Assembly: GCF_004768465.1 (NCBI RefSeq)
Contig: NZ_SRMF01000009.1
Location: forward strand, 8,507-72,506
Direction of reading: 5' to 3'
Length of the DNA: 64,000 nt
From: Natronospirillum operosum
GTDB taxonomy: Bacteria > Pseudomonadota > Gammaproteobacteria > Pseudomonadales > Natronospirillaceae
Under the pieces are notes generated by a model, which did no database searches, was not told where the DNA came from, and saw only the letters and a program-made list of their open reading frames with translations. Each line of letters opens with the position of its first letter. Position 1 is the stretch's first letter. A program made the translations under genes and the position numbers. Positions 8,108 through 16,643 of the stretch are shown one piece after another.

Positions 8108-9019
8108 ATCAAACGACTTCCACCCCTGAACAGTCTGCGCAGCTTTGAAGCCGCCGCCCGCCTGGGCAGTTTCCAGCAGGCTGCAGGCGAGTTGCATGTC
8201 ACGCCATCGGCCGTGAGTCACCAGGTCAAGTCGCTGGAGACCTTTCTGGAGCTGGAGCTGTTCGAGCGCCATACGCGGCGCGTCGAACTGACGTCGGCCG
8301 GGCGTCTCTACCTGCAGACGGTGCAGAAAGCCCTGCAGGACATCGAGCGCGCCACCCAGCGCCTGCTCAGTGAACACACCAGCGGTGAGCTCAAGCTGGC
8401 CGTGGCGCCGGCCTTTCTGAGCCGCTGGCTGCTGCCGCGCATGAGTCACTTCTACGAGGAACATCCGAATATCGAGCTGGATATTGCCGCCTCCACAGGG
8501 CTGATTGATTTTGCGCACAGTGATACGGATATGGCGGTCTACTATGGCGACGGGCGCTGGGACGGCGTGGAAGCCCACTTTCTGAAGGATTCCGTGCTGG
8601 TACCGGTCTGTGCGCCGGAGTTGCTGGAGCGTCATCCCATCGAGACGCCGGAGGACCTGAGCTGGCATACGTTGCTGCATGTCAGTCGGCGGCCGGACGA
8701 GTGGCATCTGTGGTTCGCCGCTGCCGGGGCGGAGTATCAGGAGCGGCGCAAGGGCATGGTGTTGTCCAGCTCGCTGCTGACGGCCCGCGCGGCTGCCAAG
8801 GGGCTGGGGGTGGCGCTGGCCGACGTCAATCTGGTCACGGACGAGATTCAGTCCGGGCAACTGGTGATTCCGCTGGAGCAGACGCTGGGCAAGGACAAGT
8901 CGTTCTATCTGGTCTACCAGAAGGACCGCCCCATGAGCTATGCCATGCGCGAGTTTCGCAACTGGATCATGGCTGCCATGGCGCTGGATGCACTGACGGC
9001 AGGCTCGGGCAAACCATGA
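8108..9019 (+). CDS. GcvA-type LysR regulator, apparent ATC start codon
   Basis: A 303-residue LysR transcription factor with an N-terminal winged HTH (LNSLRSFEAAARLGSF, TPSAVSHQVKSLE) and a LysR substrate domain. Members of the GcvA group begin M-(x)-RLPPLNxLRxFEAAAR. Here the matching codons KRLPPLNSL follow directly after ATC at 8108, which sits 6 nt after a good AGGAG (8097-8101). In this frame there is a TAG at 8075 and no ATG, GTG or TTG between it and codon 29; a TTG at 8192 would delete the first half of the HTH. So either a rare AUC start is used or the ATG is mutated or misread. The stop overlaps the next gene's ATG, so the two form an operon. Confidence 0.85.
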   Translation: MKRLPPLNSLRSFEAAARLGSFQQAAGELHVTPSAVSHQVKSLETFLELELFERHTRRVELTSAGRLYLQTVQKALQDIERATQRLLSEHTSGELKLAVAPAFLSRWLLPRMSHFYEEHPNIELDIAASTGLIDFAHSDTDMAVYYGDGRWDGVEAHFLKDSVLVPVCAPELLERHPIETPEDLSWHTLLHVSRRPDEWHLWFAAAGAEYQERRKGMVLSSSLLTARAAAKGLGVALADVNLVTDEIQSGQLVIPLEQTLGKDKSFYLVYQKDRPMSYAMREFRNWIMAAMALDALTAGSGKP

Positions 9020-10464
9020 ACCGGTTGTGGGGTCGACTGTTCTGGCGCCGGGGCGGTGACCCGGCCTTCGGTTCGGCGCTGGCGCGTGACCCGGCGCTGC
9101 AGGCGCTGAACGAGGCGGAACTGCAGGAGATCGACGATCACCTGCCGGATCTGACCGGCTATCGGGTGCTGGACCTGGGCGCCGGCATCGGTCGCTTTAC
9201 CGGCCGCCTGGCCGAACGTGCGGAGCGGGTGCTGGCACTGGACCTGTCGGCCGATGCCATTGCCGAGAACCGGCAGCGCCATGCGGCGCGACACAATATC
9301 GATTACCGGGTCGCCGATGCGGTGGCCGAAGATCTGGGCGCCGCGCAGTACGATCTGGTGTTTTCCAACTGGCTGTTCATGTATCTGGATGATGCCGATG
9401 CACGGCAGGTGCTGACGCATGTCCTGCGGGCGCTGAAGCCGGGTGGCTGGCTGTTTCTGCGCGAGAGTTGCCGACTGGAGGCCGCCGCCGGTTCGCCGTG
9501 GTGGCGCTGGCCCGCGGTGCCGCGTCTGGCCTTGCAGCATGTGCCGGTGCCCTGGTGGCAGCGCTGGCGCTATCTGCTGCCGGGGCAGCGCCGCATTCAG
9601 CTGCACCGCAGACCGGAACAGTATGAACGGTTGCTGCAACAGGTCGGTTTCGAACCGGAAGCACAGGGCCGGCTGGGCAGTTACGAGGCCGCATTCGATT
9701 CGGCGCATCAGCAATACTGGCTGCTGCGCAAGCCGATTGCGCAGGCCGGCACCGATGCCGTGGGTGACGGCCTGTTTGCGCCGCCCCGGGCCTGGACCTT
9801 CGGCGGCGAGACCTGGCGCAGCTTTGATGACCATATCCGGCGTTCGATTCCCTTCTATGATGCCCTGCATGAACTGATTGCCGGGCTGGCGGTGGATTTT
9901 GCCCGGCCCGAGGGCTGGCTGCTGGAGTTGGGCTGTTCCACCGGCACCCTGTCGGCCCGCCTCAGTCAGGCCTGCCCGGACAGTCGCGTCTGCGGGGTGG
10001 ATGCCGAGCCGACCATGATTGCCGCCGCGCAGCGGCAACTGCGGCCCAATCTGGAATACCACTGTGCCGACATCAGAAGCTTTGATCTGACTGCGGCGAC
10101 AGGGGCCACAGACATGGTCGTGCTCTGCTACACGCTGCAGTTTCTGCCGGTTGCCGATCGACTGCCGCTGCTGTGCCGGTTGTGCGACACCCTGCGCCCG
10201 GGCGGCGGACTGATTCTGGCGGAAAAGGTACGGCGGCGTGACCCGGAGCAGGAAGCCCGCCTGCGGCGCGTGCATCATGCCTTCAAGCGCAGTCAGGGTT
10301 ATACGCAGGCGGAGATCGACGCCAAGGACCGCAGCCTGGAAGGCATTCTGGTGCCGCTGCATGAGGACGAGAACACCGACCTGCTGGCGCAGGCCGGTTT
10401 TGCGCCGGTGCACACCATCTTCGAGAACACCTGTTTCAAGGCCTGGCTGGCAGTCAGGCCCTGA
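9016..10464 (+). CDS. Tandem methyltransferase: PMT-like domain fused to CmoA-like domain
   Basis: A 482-residue fusion. The N-terminal domain (about 40-240) carries VLDLGAGIGRFTG (51-63), FSNWLFMYL (116-124) and FLRESC (147-152), closest in pattern to the first domain of plant-type phosphoethanolamine N-methyltransferases. The C-terminal domain (about 250-482) resembles CmoA, the carboxy-SAM synthase: WTFGGETWRSFDDHIRRSIP, LLELGCSTG (302-310), VVLCYTLQFL, LRPGGGLILAEK, HHAFKRSQGYT and Arg439 in the RSLEGILVPL segment, matching E. coli CmoA Arg199, which holds the Cx-SAM carboxylate. The first ATG inside the LysR stop (ATGA) is the start; the frame upstream of it is LysR shadow. It may make Cx-SAM and use it, or methylate, on an unknown acceptor. 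Confidence 0.85.
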   Translation: MNRLWGRLFWRRGGDPAFGSALARDPALQALNEAELQEIDDHLPDLTGYRVLDLGAGIGRFTGRLAERAERVLALDLSADAIAENRQRHAARHNIDYRVADAVAEDLGAAQYDLVFSNWLFMYLDDADARQVLTHVLRALKPGGWLFLRESCRLEAAAGSPWWRWPAVPRLALQHVPVPWWQRWRYLLPGQRRIQLHRRPEQYERLLQQVGFEPEAQGRLGSYEAAFDSAHQQYWLLRKPIAQAGTDAVGDGLFAPPRAWTFGGETWRSFDDHIRRSIPFYDALHELIAGLAVDFARPEGWLLELGCSTGTLSARLSQACPDSRVCGVDAEPTMIAAAQRQLRPNLEYHCADIRSFDLTAATGATDMVVLCYTLQFLPVADRLPLLCRLCDTLRPGGGLILAEKVRRRDPEQEARLRRVHHAFKRSQGYTQAEIDAKDRSLEGILVPLHEDENTDLLAQAGFAPVHTIFENTCFKAWLAVRP

Positions 10465-10474
10465 TTCTGGCTGT

Positions 10475-11035
10475 TCAGGCCGGAGGCGGTGCGGTGGATT
10501 TGAACTCGTCGCGGGTGCTGGCCGTTTCCAGCCAGGTCAGCAGGGCCGGGCAGGCGGCGAAGTCGACGCGCTGCCGATACTGCGCCCAGGCCACAAAGCA
10601 GGCCACGCGCAGGGTGGCGTCATTCCACTGCAAGGGTTTTTCCTGCGCCCAGGCTTCCAGCGCCTCAACCGTGGTGCTGATGCGCGCCGACTGGCGTTTC
10701 AGGTAGTCATTGCTCTGCGGGTCAATCCCGGCGCGCTCCAGTTGAAAGACATTCACGGAGGCGTCCAGCACGGTGTTGGCCAGGCAGAACAGATCGAACT
10801 GCTTCACGTCCGGCAGCCAGGCCTGGCCGGCGCGCTCGCGAATGTACTTGAGGATGCTGGCGGAATCATAAAGGCGGACATTGCCATCCTCCATATAGGG
10901 CACTTTCTGCGCCGGCGAGCCCTCGGCACTGGCCTTGTTGTCGGTTTCGATCAGTTCGAACGAGGTGCCGGTTTCCAGCAGGGCAATGCGACAGTGTCGC
11001 ACATAGGGTGAGGTGTAGCTGCCGTACAGTTGCAT
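10475..11035 (-). CDS. Glutathione S-transferase family protein
   Basis: A 186-residue cytosolic GST with an N-terminal thioredoxin-like domain ([39 protein letters not shown], the glutathione-binding region) and a helical C-terminal domain. The Ser/Tyr near the N-terminus (GSYTSPY) would be the activating residue. ATG 11035 is preferred over 11059 because AGGAGA precedes it and it starts right at the first strand. Substrate unknown. It converges on the methyltransferase fusion, and is divergent from rhlE with a 210-bp shared promoter region. Confidence 0.88.
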   Translation of the reverse strand: MQLYGSYTSPYVRHCRIALLETGTSFELIETDNKASAEGSPAQKVPYMEDGNVRLYDSASILKYIRERAGQAWLPDVKQFDLFCLANTVLDASVNVFQLERAGIDPQSNDYLKRQSARISTTVEALEAWAQEKPLQWNDATLRVACFVAWAQYRQRVDFAACPALLTWLETASTRDEFKSTAPPPA

Positions 11036-11245
11036 AGATGTCTCCTGCAATATGCGCAATGGGTGGGCCGACCCTGGCCCCGGGATGGCTCCAATATGGG
11101 CGGCTGTCGGCTTTTCGTCAATGTTGCAGCGAACACTGGCTATTGCCTTGAGGCTGCAGTAGACTGCGCCCTTCTTCCCGCCCGGAGTCAGTCAAAACAT
11201 TGTACTCGCGCGCGGGGCCATCCCGTGACACTTCTTGAGAGTACT

Positions 11246-12565
11246 ATGTCATTTGATACCCTGGGCTTGTCTGCAAGCCTGCTTGATGCCGTTCGTCAGA
11301 AAGGCTATACCCAACCTTCTCCCATCCAGGCCAAAGCCATTCCCGCTGTATTGCAGGGGCGTGATGTCATGGCTGCTGCCCAGACCGGCACCGGCAAGAC
11401 TGCCGGCTTCACGCTGCCGGTATTGCAGCTGCTGTCCGCTGGTCAGCGTGCCAAACCGGGTGCCGTGCGCGCTCTGGTACTGACGCCGACCCGCGAACTG
11501 GCGGCACAGGTGGAAGACAATATTCAGGCCTATGGCCGCCATCTGCCGCTGCGTTCAGCCGTGGTATTCGGCGGTGTGGGCATTCACCCGCAGATTGCGG
11601 CGCTGAAAAAGGGCGTCGACATTCTGGTCGCCACCCCAGGCCGCCTGCTGGACCTGTTTCAGCAGAAAGCGCTGCACTTCCGGGATCTGGAAATTCTGAT
11701 TCTGGATGAAGCCGACCGAATGCTCGACATGGGCTTTATTCACGATATCCGTCGCATCATCAAGGTGTTGCCGACTCAGCGTCAGAACCTGATGTTTTCG
11801 GCGACGTTCTCCGATGATATCCGCAAACTGGCGCGTACCATTGTGAACGATCCGGTGGAAGTCGATGTCAGCCCGCGCAACTCAACGGCGGAGCTGGTGG
11901 TGCAGACCATCTTCCCGGTCGACAAGAAGCGCAAGCCGGCGCTGCTGAGCCATCTGATCAAGGCTCGGAAATGGCATCAGGTGCTGGTGTTCTCGCGCAC
12001 CAAGCATGGCGCCAACAAGCTGGTGAAGCTGCTGGAAGCCGACGGCATTCCGGCCGCCGCGATTCATGGCAACAAGAGCCAGACTGCGCGCACCAAGGCC
12101 CTGGCCGACTTCAAGGCGGGCAAAGTCACCACCCTGGTGGCCACGGATATCGCCGCGCGCGGCATTGATATTCAGCAGTTGCCGCAGGTGGTCAATTTCG
12201 ATCTGCCCAATGTGTCCGAGGACTATGTGCACCGGATTGGCCGTACCGGCCGTGCCGGCGCCGACGGGCAGGCGTTCTCGCTGGTTTGTGCGGATGAATT
12301 CGATGACCTGAAAGGCATCGAACGACTGATCAAGCGCACCCTCGAGCGGGTGGAGATTGAAGGCTTCGAGCCATTGAACAACCTGCCGGCCTCACCGGAC
12401 CCCACGCAGCCTCGTCGTGGCAGCCCGCCGCGACGCAGCGGTCCCGGTAACGGCAACAACAATGGTGGTCGCAACAACTCCGGCCGTGCGCAGCAGCGAC
12501 GCGGTGGTGGCGGTGACAGCAACGGCGGCAGCCGCAGTGGCAACCGCCGTCGTCAGGTCGCCTAG
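11246..12565 (+). CDS. rhlE: ATP-dependent RNA helicase RhlE
   Basis: A 439-residue DEAD-box RNA helicase: Q-motif (GYTQPSPIQ), Walker [13 protein letters not shown] in [16 protein letters not shown], and [10 protein letters not shown], followed by a low-complexity C-terminal tail rich in Arg, Gly, Asn and Ser, as is usual for RhlE, which binds RNA and aids ribosome assembly and cold growth. The start MSFDTLGLS is the family's usual N-terminus; codons upstream in frame are not helicase-like. The ribosome binding site is weak (GAGAG). Confidence 0.93.
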   Translation: MSFDTLGLSASLLDAVRQKGYTQPSPIQAKAIPAVLQGRDVMAAAQTGTGKTAGFTLPVLQLLSAGQRAKPGAVRALVLTPTRELAAQVEDNIQAYGRHLPLRSAVVFGGVGIHPQIAALKKGVDILVATPGRLLDLFQQKALHFRDLEILILDEADRMLDMGFIHDIRRIIKVLPTQRQNLMFSATFSDDIRKLARTIVNDPVEVDVSPRNSTAELVVQTIFPVDKKRKPALLSHLIKARKWHQVLVFSRTKHGANKLVKLLEADGIPAAAIHGNKSQTARTKALADFKAGKVTTLVATDIAARGIDIQQLPQVVNFDLPNVSEDYVHRIGRTGRAGADGQAFSLVCADEFDDLKGIERLIKRTLERVEIEGFEPLNNLPASPDPTQPRRGSPPRRSGPGNGNNNGGRNNSGRAQQRRGGGGDSNGGSRSGNRRRQVA

Positions 12566-12585
12566 ACGGTCAGGCTGAATGACCG

Positions 12586-13026
12586 CTAGCGCACCACAAC
12601 GCAGGTGCAGGGCGCGTGTTGCATTACCTTGTGTGACACGCTGCCCACCAGCAAGCTCTTGAAATCGCCCATTCCGCGTGACCCCATGACAATCAGATCC
12701 GCCTTCAGGTCCTTCGCCTTGTCGGTGATCTGTTGTGCCGGGTTGCCGATGCTCACGGAACCCTCCACAGCGGTAAAGTCCTTCGCACGCACCATGTCCA
12801 TGGCTTCTGCCACTATGTCCTGGCCAATCATCTCCAGGCGTTGTGTGGTTTTGCTGACATCGATGGAGTAGCGGTCCACGAAGGCCAGTTCGCTGGCGCT
12901 GGGCAGATCGGGTACGTGCAACAGATGTAGCTTCGCATCATGATTGCGCGCCCAGTCGACGGCAAATTCGATAGCCTGCCGGGCATGTGCGGAACCGTCT
13001 ACCGGTACCAGTACGAGTTTGGTCAT
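12586..13026 (-). CDS. Universal stress protein, UspA family
   Basis: A 146-residue Usp protein: N-terminal LVLVPVDGS and C-terminal nucleotide-binding pattern VMGSRGMGDFKSLLVGSVSHKV (GxxG followed by G-S), so it belongs to the ATP-binding subgroup. A GGGAGGG sequence precedes ATG 13026; the longer frame to 13341 runs through the promoter and is rejected. The promoter carries a candidate ANR/FNR box (see 13070-13110), which suggests induction at low oxygen, as for several Usp proteins in Pseudomonas. Confidence 0.9.
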   Translation of the reverse strand: MTKLVLVPVDGSAHARQAIEFAVDWARNHDAKLHLLHVPDLPSASELAFVDRYSIDVSKTTQRLEMIGQDIVAEAMDMVRAKDFTAVEGSVSIGNPAQQITDKAKDLKADLIVMGSRGMGDFKSLLVGSVSHKVMQHAPCTCVVVR

Positions 13027-13069
13027 GTCTTTTCCCTCCCGAGGCGCTTTTTTGAGTGGCCTCAACTCC

Positions 13070-13110
13070 ACTCTAGTCTTCCTGCAGTCGGGGACATTGA
13101 TCCAGATCAG
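13070..13110 (-). promoter_or_regulatory. Candidate ANR/FNR-dependent promoter of the usp gene
   Basis: TTGATCCAGATCAG at 13097-13110 matches the FNR/ANR pattern TTGAT-N4-ATCAA in 9 of 10 positions. On the minus strand a -10-like TAGAGT (13075-13070) lies 28-29 bp from the box centre, the spacing expected for a class II site near -41.5. The usp ATG is about 45 bp further on. Confidence 0.6.
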
Positions 13111-13114
13111 TATT

Positions 13115-13630
13115 TCAACCGAACCAGGGGGCCAGTGCTGTCTGCCAGGCTTGCTGCTTGTTGGCCCTGGACATGGCCGCATGGGCCGGACTGGTGGAGG
13201 GCAGGCGCTGCAGCGGCAGGTCAGCCCAGGGGGCGGGCAGGGCCGGCAGCACATGGCGGCGGTAGCTTTGCCAGGCCTTGCTGCCATTGCAGAACACGGC
13301 CTGCGTATGCGGGTGGCGCTCGAACCAGCCAGCGAAATCATTGGGCACTATGCTGTCTTCGATGATGTCCGAGTCCAGACTGGAGCTGCGGGTGCAGGTC
13401 TGCAGGACATCCCAGAGACCGATGCCGGCGGCGCGCAGATGCTCCAGTCGCTGGTCATAGGGCAGTACCGGGTCGAAGTCGAGCAGGGCGCCCATGATGG
13501 GCCAGAACGCATTGCGCGGATGCGCATAGTAGCGCTGCGCCTGCAGCGAGGCCCGACCCGGCATGGAGCCCAGGATCAGCACGCGGGCAGATGCAGGTTC
13601 AATGGGCAGGAAGCTGTGGACCCGGCTCAT
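13115..13630 (-). CDS. DNA-deoxyinosine (hypoxanthine) glycosylase, UDG superfamily
   Basis: A 171-residue base-excision glycosylase of the uracil-DNA-glycosylase superfamily. Key segments are ILGSMPGRASLQAQRYYAHP (motif 1, GSMPG), NAFWPI, and the C-terminal LPSTSPAHA (motif 2), which is the signature of the hypoxanthine-DNA glycosylase group rather than of Mug or Ung. It would remove deaminated adenine from DNA. The DUF2288 gene lies 11 bp upstream on the same strand, so both are probably co-transcribed. Confidence 0.85.
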   Translation of the reverse strand: MSRVHSFLPIEPASARVLILGSMPGRASLQAQRYYAHPRNAFWPIMGALLDFDPVLPYDQRLEHLRAAGIGLWDVLQTCTRSSSLDSDIIEDSIVPNDFAGWFERHPHTQAVFCNGSKAWQSYRRHVLPALPAPWADLPLQRLPSTSPAHAAMSRANKQQAWQTALAPWFG

Positions 13631-13641
13631 GGCAGGATCGC

Positions 13642-13968
13642 TCAGTGTGTGGTCGGCGCAGCGGTCTGCACCAGCACCCAGGGCGCCACCACCACGGCCC
13701 AGACATCGGCTTTCTGGTCATACCAGGCCTGGGCCTGTTCATTGCTGACGCCGGCCACCTGGCCGCGTTCTGTCCAGGTTTCGAACTGCGCCTTGTTGTC
13801 CCGCACCAGTTCCTTCGCCACGGCCACCAGATCCAGCTCGGCATCCACCTGAATCACCTGGCCGCGGGCGAAATGCGGCTGCAGCTCCAGCCAGTTGATG
13901 CGGGCGGTCTCGGTATTCAGCACGGCGTTGAGTTCGTCATCGGTCAGTTGGCGACGGTCCTTGCTCAT
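13642..13968 (-). CDS. DUF2288 family protein
   Basis: A 108-residue soluble protein matching the DUF2288 pattern: LNTETARINWLEL, HFARGQVIQVD, LDLVAVA, a W-x(2)-G segment and the strongly conserved ending WAVVVAPWVLVQ. Function is unknown in the family. It lies 11 bp upstream of the glycosylase gene. The product is acidic and small with no membrane segment. Confidence 0.82.
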   Translation of the reverse strand: MSKDRRQLTDDELNAVLNTETARINWLELQPHFARGQVIQVDAELDLVAVAKELVRDNKAQFETWTERGQVAGVSNEQAQAWYDQKADVWAVVVAPWVLVQTAAPTTH

Positions 13969-13999
13969 TTCGGGGCGATACTCCGGCAGCAGGTGAGTG

Positions 14000-14031
14000 G
14001 GCGGGCCTGCCGCAGGCAGGCCCTGCCCGCC
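14000..14031 (-). terminator. GC-rich hairpin after transaldolase gene
   Basis: GGCGGG-CCTGCC pairs with GGCAGG and CCCGCC around a GCA loop, with a 5-base bulge, between tal and the DUF2288 gene. No clear U-run follows, so termination is only likely, not shown. Confidence 0.4.
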
Positions 14032-14065
14032 ATTCTACCGTCCGTGGCGGCGGGCTGAAACCGGT

Positions 14066-15016
14066 TCAGCCCAGCATGGGCCGCAGCAGGTCGCGCAAGG
14101 CCTCGGCATCACGATGGAAGGTGCGAATGCCCTCGGCCAGCTTTTCGGTCGCCATGGCGTCTTCATTCATGGCCCAGCGGAACTCGGCCTCGTTCAGGGA
14201 CAGCCGGGGCAGGTCGGATGTCTGCTCGGGGGCCAGCACGCGGGTCAGGGTATTGTCACGCTGCTGCAGGCTCTCCAGCAGGGCCGGACTGATGGTCAGA
14301 CGATCACAGCCGGCCAGCTGTTCTATCTCGCCCTCGTTGCGGAAGCTGGCGCCCATCACGATGGTGTCGTAGCCGTGGGTCTTGTAGTAGCGGTAGATGG
14401 CCTGCACGGACTGCACGCCTGGGTCTTCGGTGGCGCTGTAGGTGCGGTCGTTGGTTTTCTGGTACCAGTCCAGAATGCGGCCGACAAAGGGCGAGATCAG
14501 CGTTACGCCGGCTTCGGCACAGGCAATGGCCTGCGGCAGCGAGAACAGCAGCGTCAGGTTGCAGCGAATGCCGGCCTGCTCCAGCTCGCGGGCGGCCTGA
14601 ATACCTTCCCAGGTGGAGGCCACCTTGATCAGGATGCGTTCGCGGCCCACGCCGGCGGCTTCATAGAGCGCCATCAGACGATGCGCCTTGTCGACAGTGG
14701 CCTGGCGATCAAAGGACAGGCGGGCGTCCACCTCGGTCGACACATAGCCGGGTACGACCTGTGTCAGTTCCCGCCCGAAGGCGATAGACAGGTGATCCAT
14801 GGCGGCTTCGAGCCTCTGTTCCGGGGTGTTCTGTTCGGCCCTGGCGGCGGCGACTGCCGCTTGCACCAGATGCTGATATGACGCCTGTTGCGCTGCCTTC
14901 AGCAGCAGCGAGGGGTTGGTGGTGGCATCTTCCGGCTGATAGGTCTTGATGGCATCGAAGTCGCCGGTGTCGGCCACCACTGTGGTGTACTGGCGCAGCT
15001 GCTGCAGGCAGTTCAT
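14066..15016 (-). CDS. tal: Transaldolase
   Basis: Interconverts sedoheptulose-7-phosphate and glyceraldehyde-3-phosphate with erythrose-4-phosphate and fructose-6-phosphate. The 316-residue TalB-type protein has [13 protein letters not shown] near the N-terminus and the Schiff-base Lys131 in [12 protein letters not shown]. It is divergent from xylBA and shares their regulatory region, where xylR-like operators lie, so it is probably induced with xylose use to handle pentose-phosphate flux. Confidence 0.96.
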   Translation of the reverse strand: MNCLQQLRQYTTVVADTGDFDAIKTYQPEDATTNPSLLLKAAQQASYQHLVQAAVAAARAEQNTPEQRLEAAMDHLSIAFGRELTQVVPGYVSTEVDARLSFDRQATVDKAHRLMALYEAAGVGRERILIKVASTWEGIQAARELEQAGIRCNLTLLFSLPQAIACAEAGVTLISPFVGRILDWYQKTNDRTYSATEDPGVQSVQAIYRYYKTHGYDTIVMGASFRNEGEIEQLAGCDRLTISPALLESLQQRDNTLTRVLAPEQTSDLPRLSLNEAEFRWAMNEDAMATEKLAEGIRTFHRDAEALRDLLRPMLG

Positions 15017-15036
15017 GATCTGCGGGTCTCCCTGAA

Positions 15037-15109
15037 TAGTTTGAGACAGAAAATATTTGACTCGGTATGGATTCTGTCACATTATAATTTCGAGTAGCAA
15101 ATTAATTTG
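15037..15109. promoter_or_regulatory. tal/xylB divergent control region with candidate XylR operators
   Basis: A -10 TATAAT at 15083-15088 (within the palindrome ATTATAAT, so usable on both strands) is flanked by TAGTTTGAGACAGAAAATAT at 15037-15056 and a perfect palindrome CAAATTAATTTG at 15098-15109. The 12-mer TAGTTTGAGACA recurs exactly at 23082-23093 before the second sugar ABC operon. The TTAGTTTG half-site resembles the Bacillus xyl operator bound by the ROK repressor XylR. Confidence 0.6.
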
Positions 15110-15162
15110 AGTGGCGCATATAACGCACAAGCAAAAAGGCGCCACTCAGTCGGGAGGAAATC

Positions 15163-16632
15163 ATGTATCTCGGACTGGATCTGGGCACATCCGGCCTCAA
15201 GGCCGTGCTCACTGGGGCGGATGGATCAGTGGTTGATTCCGCATCGGCCTCGGTGCAGACGCAGTACCCCTCACCTTCGCAGGTAGAGCAGCAACCGGAA
15301 GACTGGTGGGCGGCTCTGCAGCAGGCGCTGGCTGAACTGGGCAGGCGGCAGGATCTCGGCGCGGTCAAAGCGATCGGGCTGGCCGGCCATATGCATGGCG
15401 CGGTATTGCTGGACAGTACCGGTGCGGTGATTCGGCCCTGCATTCAATGGAACGACGGGCGCAGTGCCGAACAATGCCGGGTACTGGAAGACAGCCTGGA
15501 CGACTTCCGGGTTCGCAGTGGCAATGTGGCCATGCCGGGCTTTACCGCGCCCAAGGTGCTGTGGGTGCGTGAGCACGAACCCGAGAACTTTGCCCGCATC
15601 GCGCGTGTGGTACTGCCCAAGGATTATCTGCGCTTCCGTCTGACCGGTGAATACTGGTCGGAGATGTCCGATGCGGCCGGTACGCTGTGGCTGAACCCGC
15701 AGACCCGGGACTGGGATGATGAGCTGCTGCGCATCAGCGGGCTAGAGCGTCATCACATGCCGGCACTGACCGAAGGCAGTCGGGTGACCGGCCGCGTCAG
15801 CGCGGCCGCGGCGGCAGAGCTCGGCCTGCGGGAGGTTCCGGTGGTGGGCGGTGCCGGTGACAATGCCGCCGGCGCCATTGGCGTCGGGGTCACCCGACCT
15901 GGCCAGGGTTTTATCTCGCTGGGTACTTCGGGTGTCTACTTCGTGGTCAGCGAAGCGCATTGCGCGGCGCCGGAACAGACCGTGCACGCATTCTGTCACT
16001 GTCTGCCAGAACGCTGGCACCAGATGTCGGTCATGCTCAGCGCAGCTTCCTGCCTGGATTGGCTGGCCAACCTGACCGGCGCCACGGTATCCGAGCTGCT
16101 GGCCGAGGTGGAAGCCAGTGATGTGCGGGAGACCCCGGTGCTGTTTCTGCCCTATCTGACCGGCGAGCGAACGCCGCACAATGACCCGAACCTGCGCGCC
16201 CAGTTCTTCGGCCTCTCCGGCTCCACCCAGCGCGCGGAACTGACGCTGGCGGTGCTGGAGGGCGTGGCCTACGGCATTGCCGATGGCGAAGACGCGCTGA
16301 AGGCCGCCGGTACCCCGCTGCAGGATATTTCACTGATCGGCGGCGGCGCGCGGTCGGCGTTCTGGCGTCAGCTGATCGCCGATGTGCTGCAGCGCACCCT
16401 GCATTTCAGGGAAGGTGGCGAGGTCGGCCCCGGCCTGGGTGCGGCCCGCCTGGCTCACCTTGGGTTGGCCGGTGATGACGATGCCAGTATCGAAGCCATC
16501 TGTCCGCCGCCACCCATTGTTCAGACTCATGAGCCGGACTCCGGGCGTGCGGACCATCACCGCCGCCGTCTGGCCCTGTTCCGCCGCCTGCACCAGCAGA
16601 CGGCCTCACTTCATCATTCACCGGAATATTGA
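15163..16632 (+). CDS. xylB: Xylulokinase
   Basis: Phosphorylates D-xylulose to xylulose-5-phosphate. The 489-residue FGGY-family kinase shows the N-terminal phosphate-binding loop [32 protein letters not shown], and the C-terminal ATP-site segments GVAYGIADG and [17 protein letters not shown]. It precedes xylA by 11 bp. The start ATG 15163 follows GGGAGGAAATC, a strong ribosome binding site. Confidence 0.96.
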   Translation: MYLGLDLGTSGLKAVLTGADGSVVDSASASVQTQYPSPSQVEQQPEDWWAALQQALAELGRRQDLGAVKAIGLAGHMHGAVLLDSTGAVIRPCIQWNDGRSAEQCRVLEDSLDDFRVRSGNVAMPGFTAPKVLWVREHEPENFARIARVVLPKDYLRFRLTGEYWSEMSDAAGTLWLNPQTRDWDDELLRISGLERHHMPALTEGSRVTGRVSAAAAAELGLREVPVVGGAGDNAAGAIGVGVTRPGQGFISLGTSGVYFVVSEAHCAAPEQTVHAFCHCLPERWHQMSVMLSAASCLDWLANLTGATVSELLAEVEASDVRETPVLFLPYLTGERTPHNDPNLRAQFFGLSGSTQRAELTLAVLEGVAYGIADGEDALKAAGTPLQDISLIGGGARSAFWRQLIADVLQRTLHFREGGEVGPGLGAARLAHLGLAGDDDASIEAICPPPPIVQTHEPDSGRADHHRRRLALFRRLHQQTASLHHSPEY

Positions 16633-16643
16633 GAGGAAACACC

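Noticed and set aside
8192-9019. LysR gene starting at TTG 8192
   Set aside because: This start removes the first half of the winged HTH, which is intact upstream and follows a good ribosome site.
8938-10413. Long minus-strand frame opposite the methyltransferase fusion
   Set aside because: Shadow of high-GC coding DNA; Arg/Gln/Pro-rich with no domain, while the plus strand has clear motifs.
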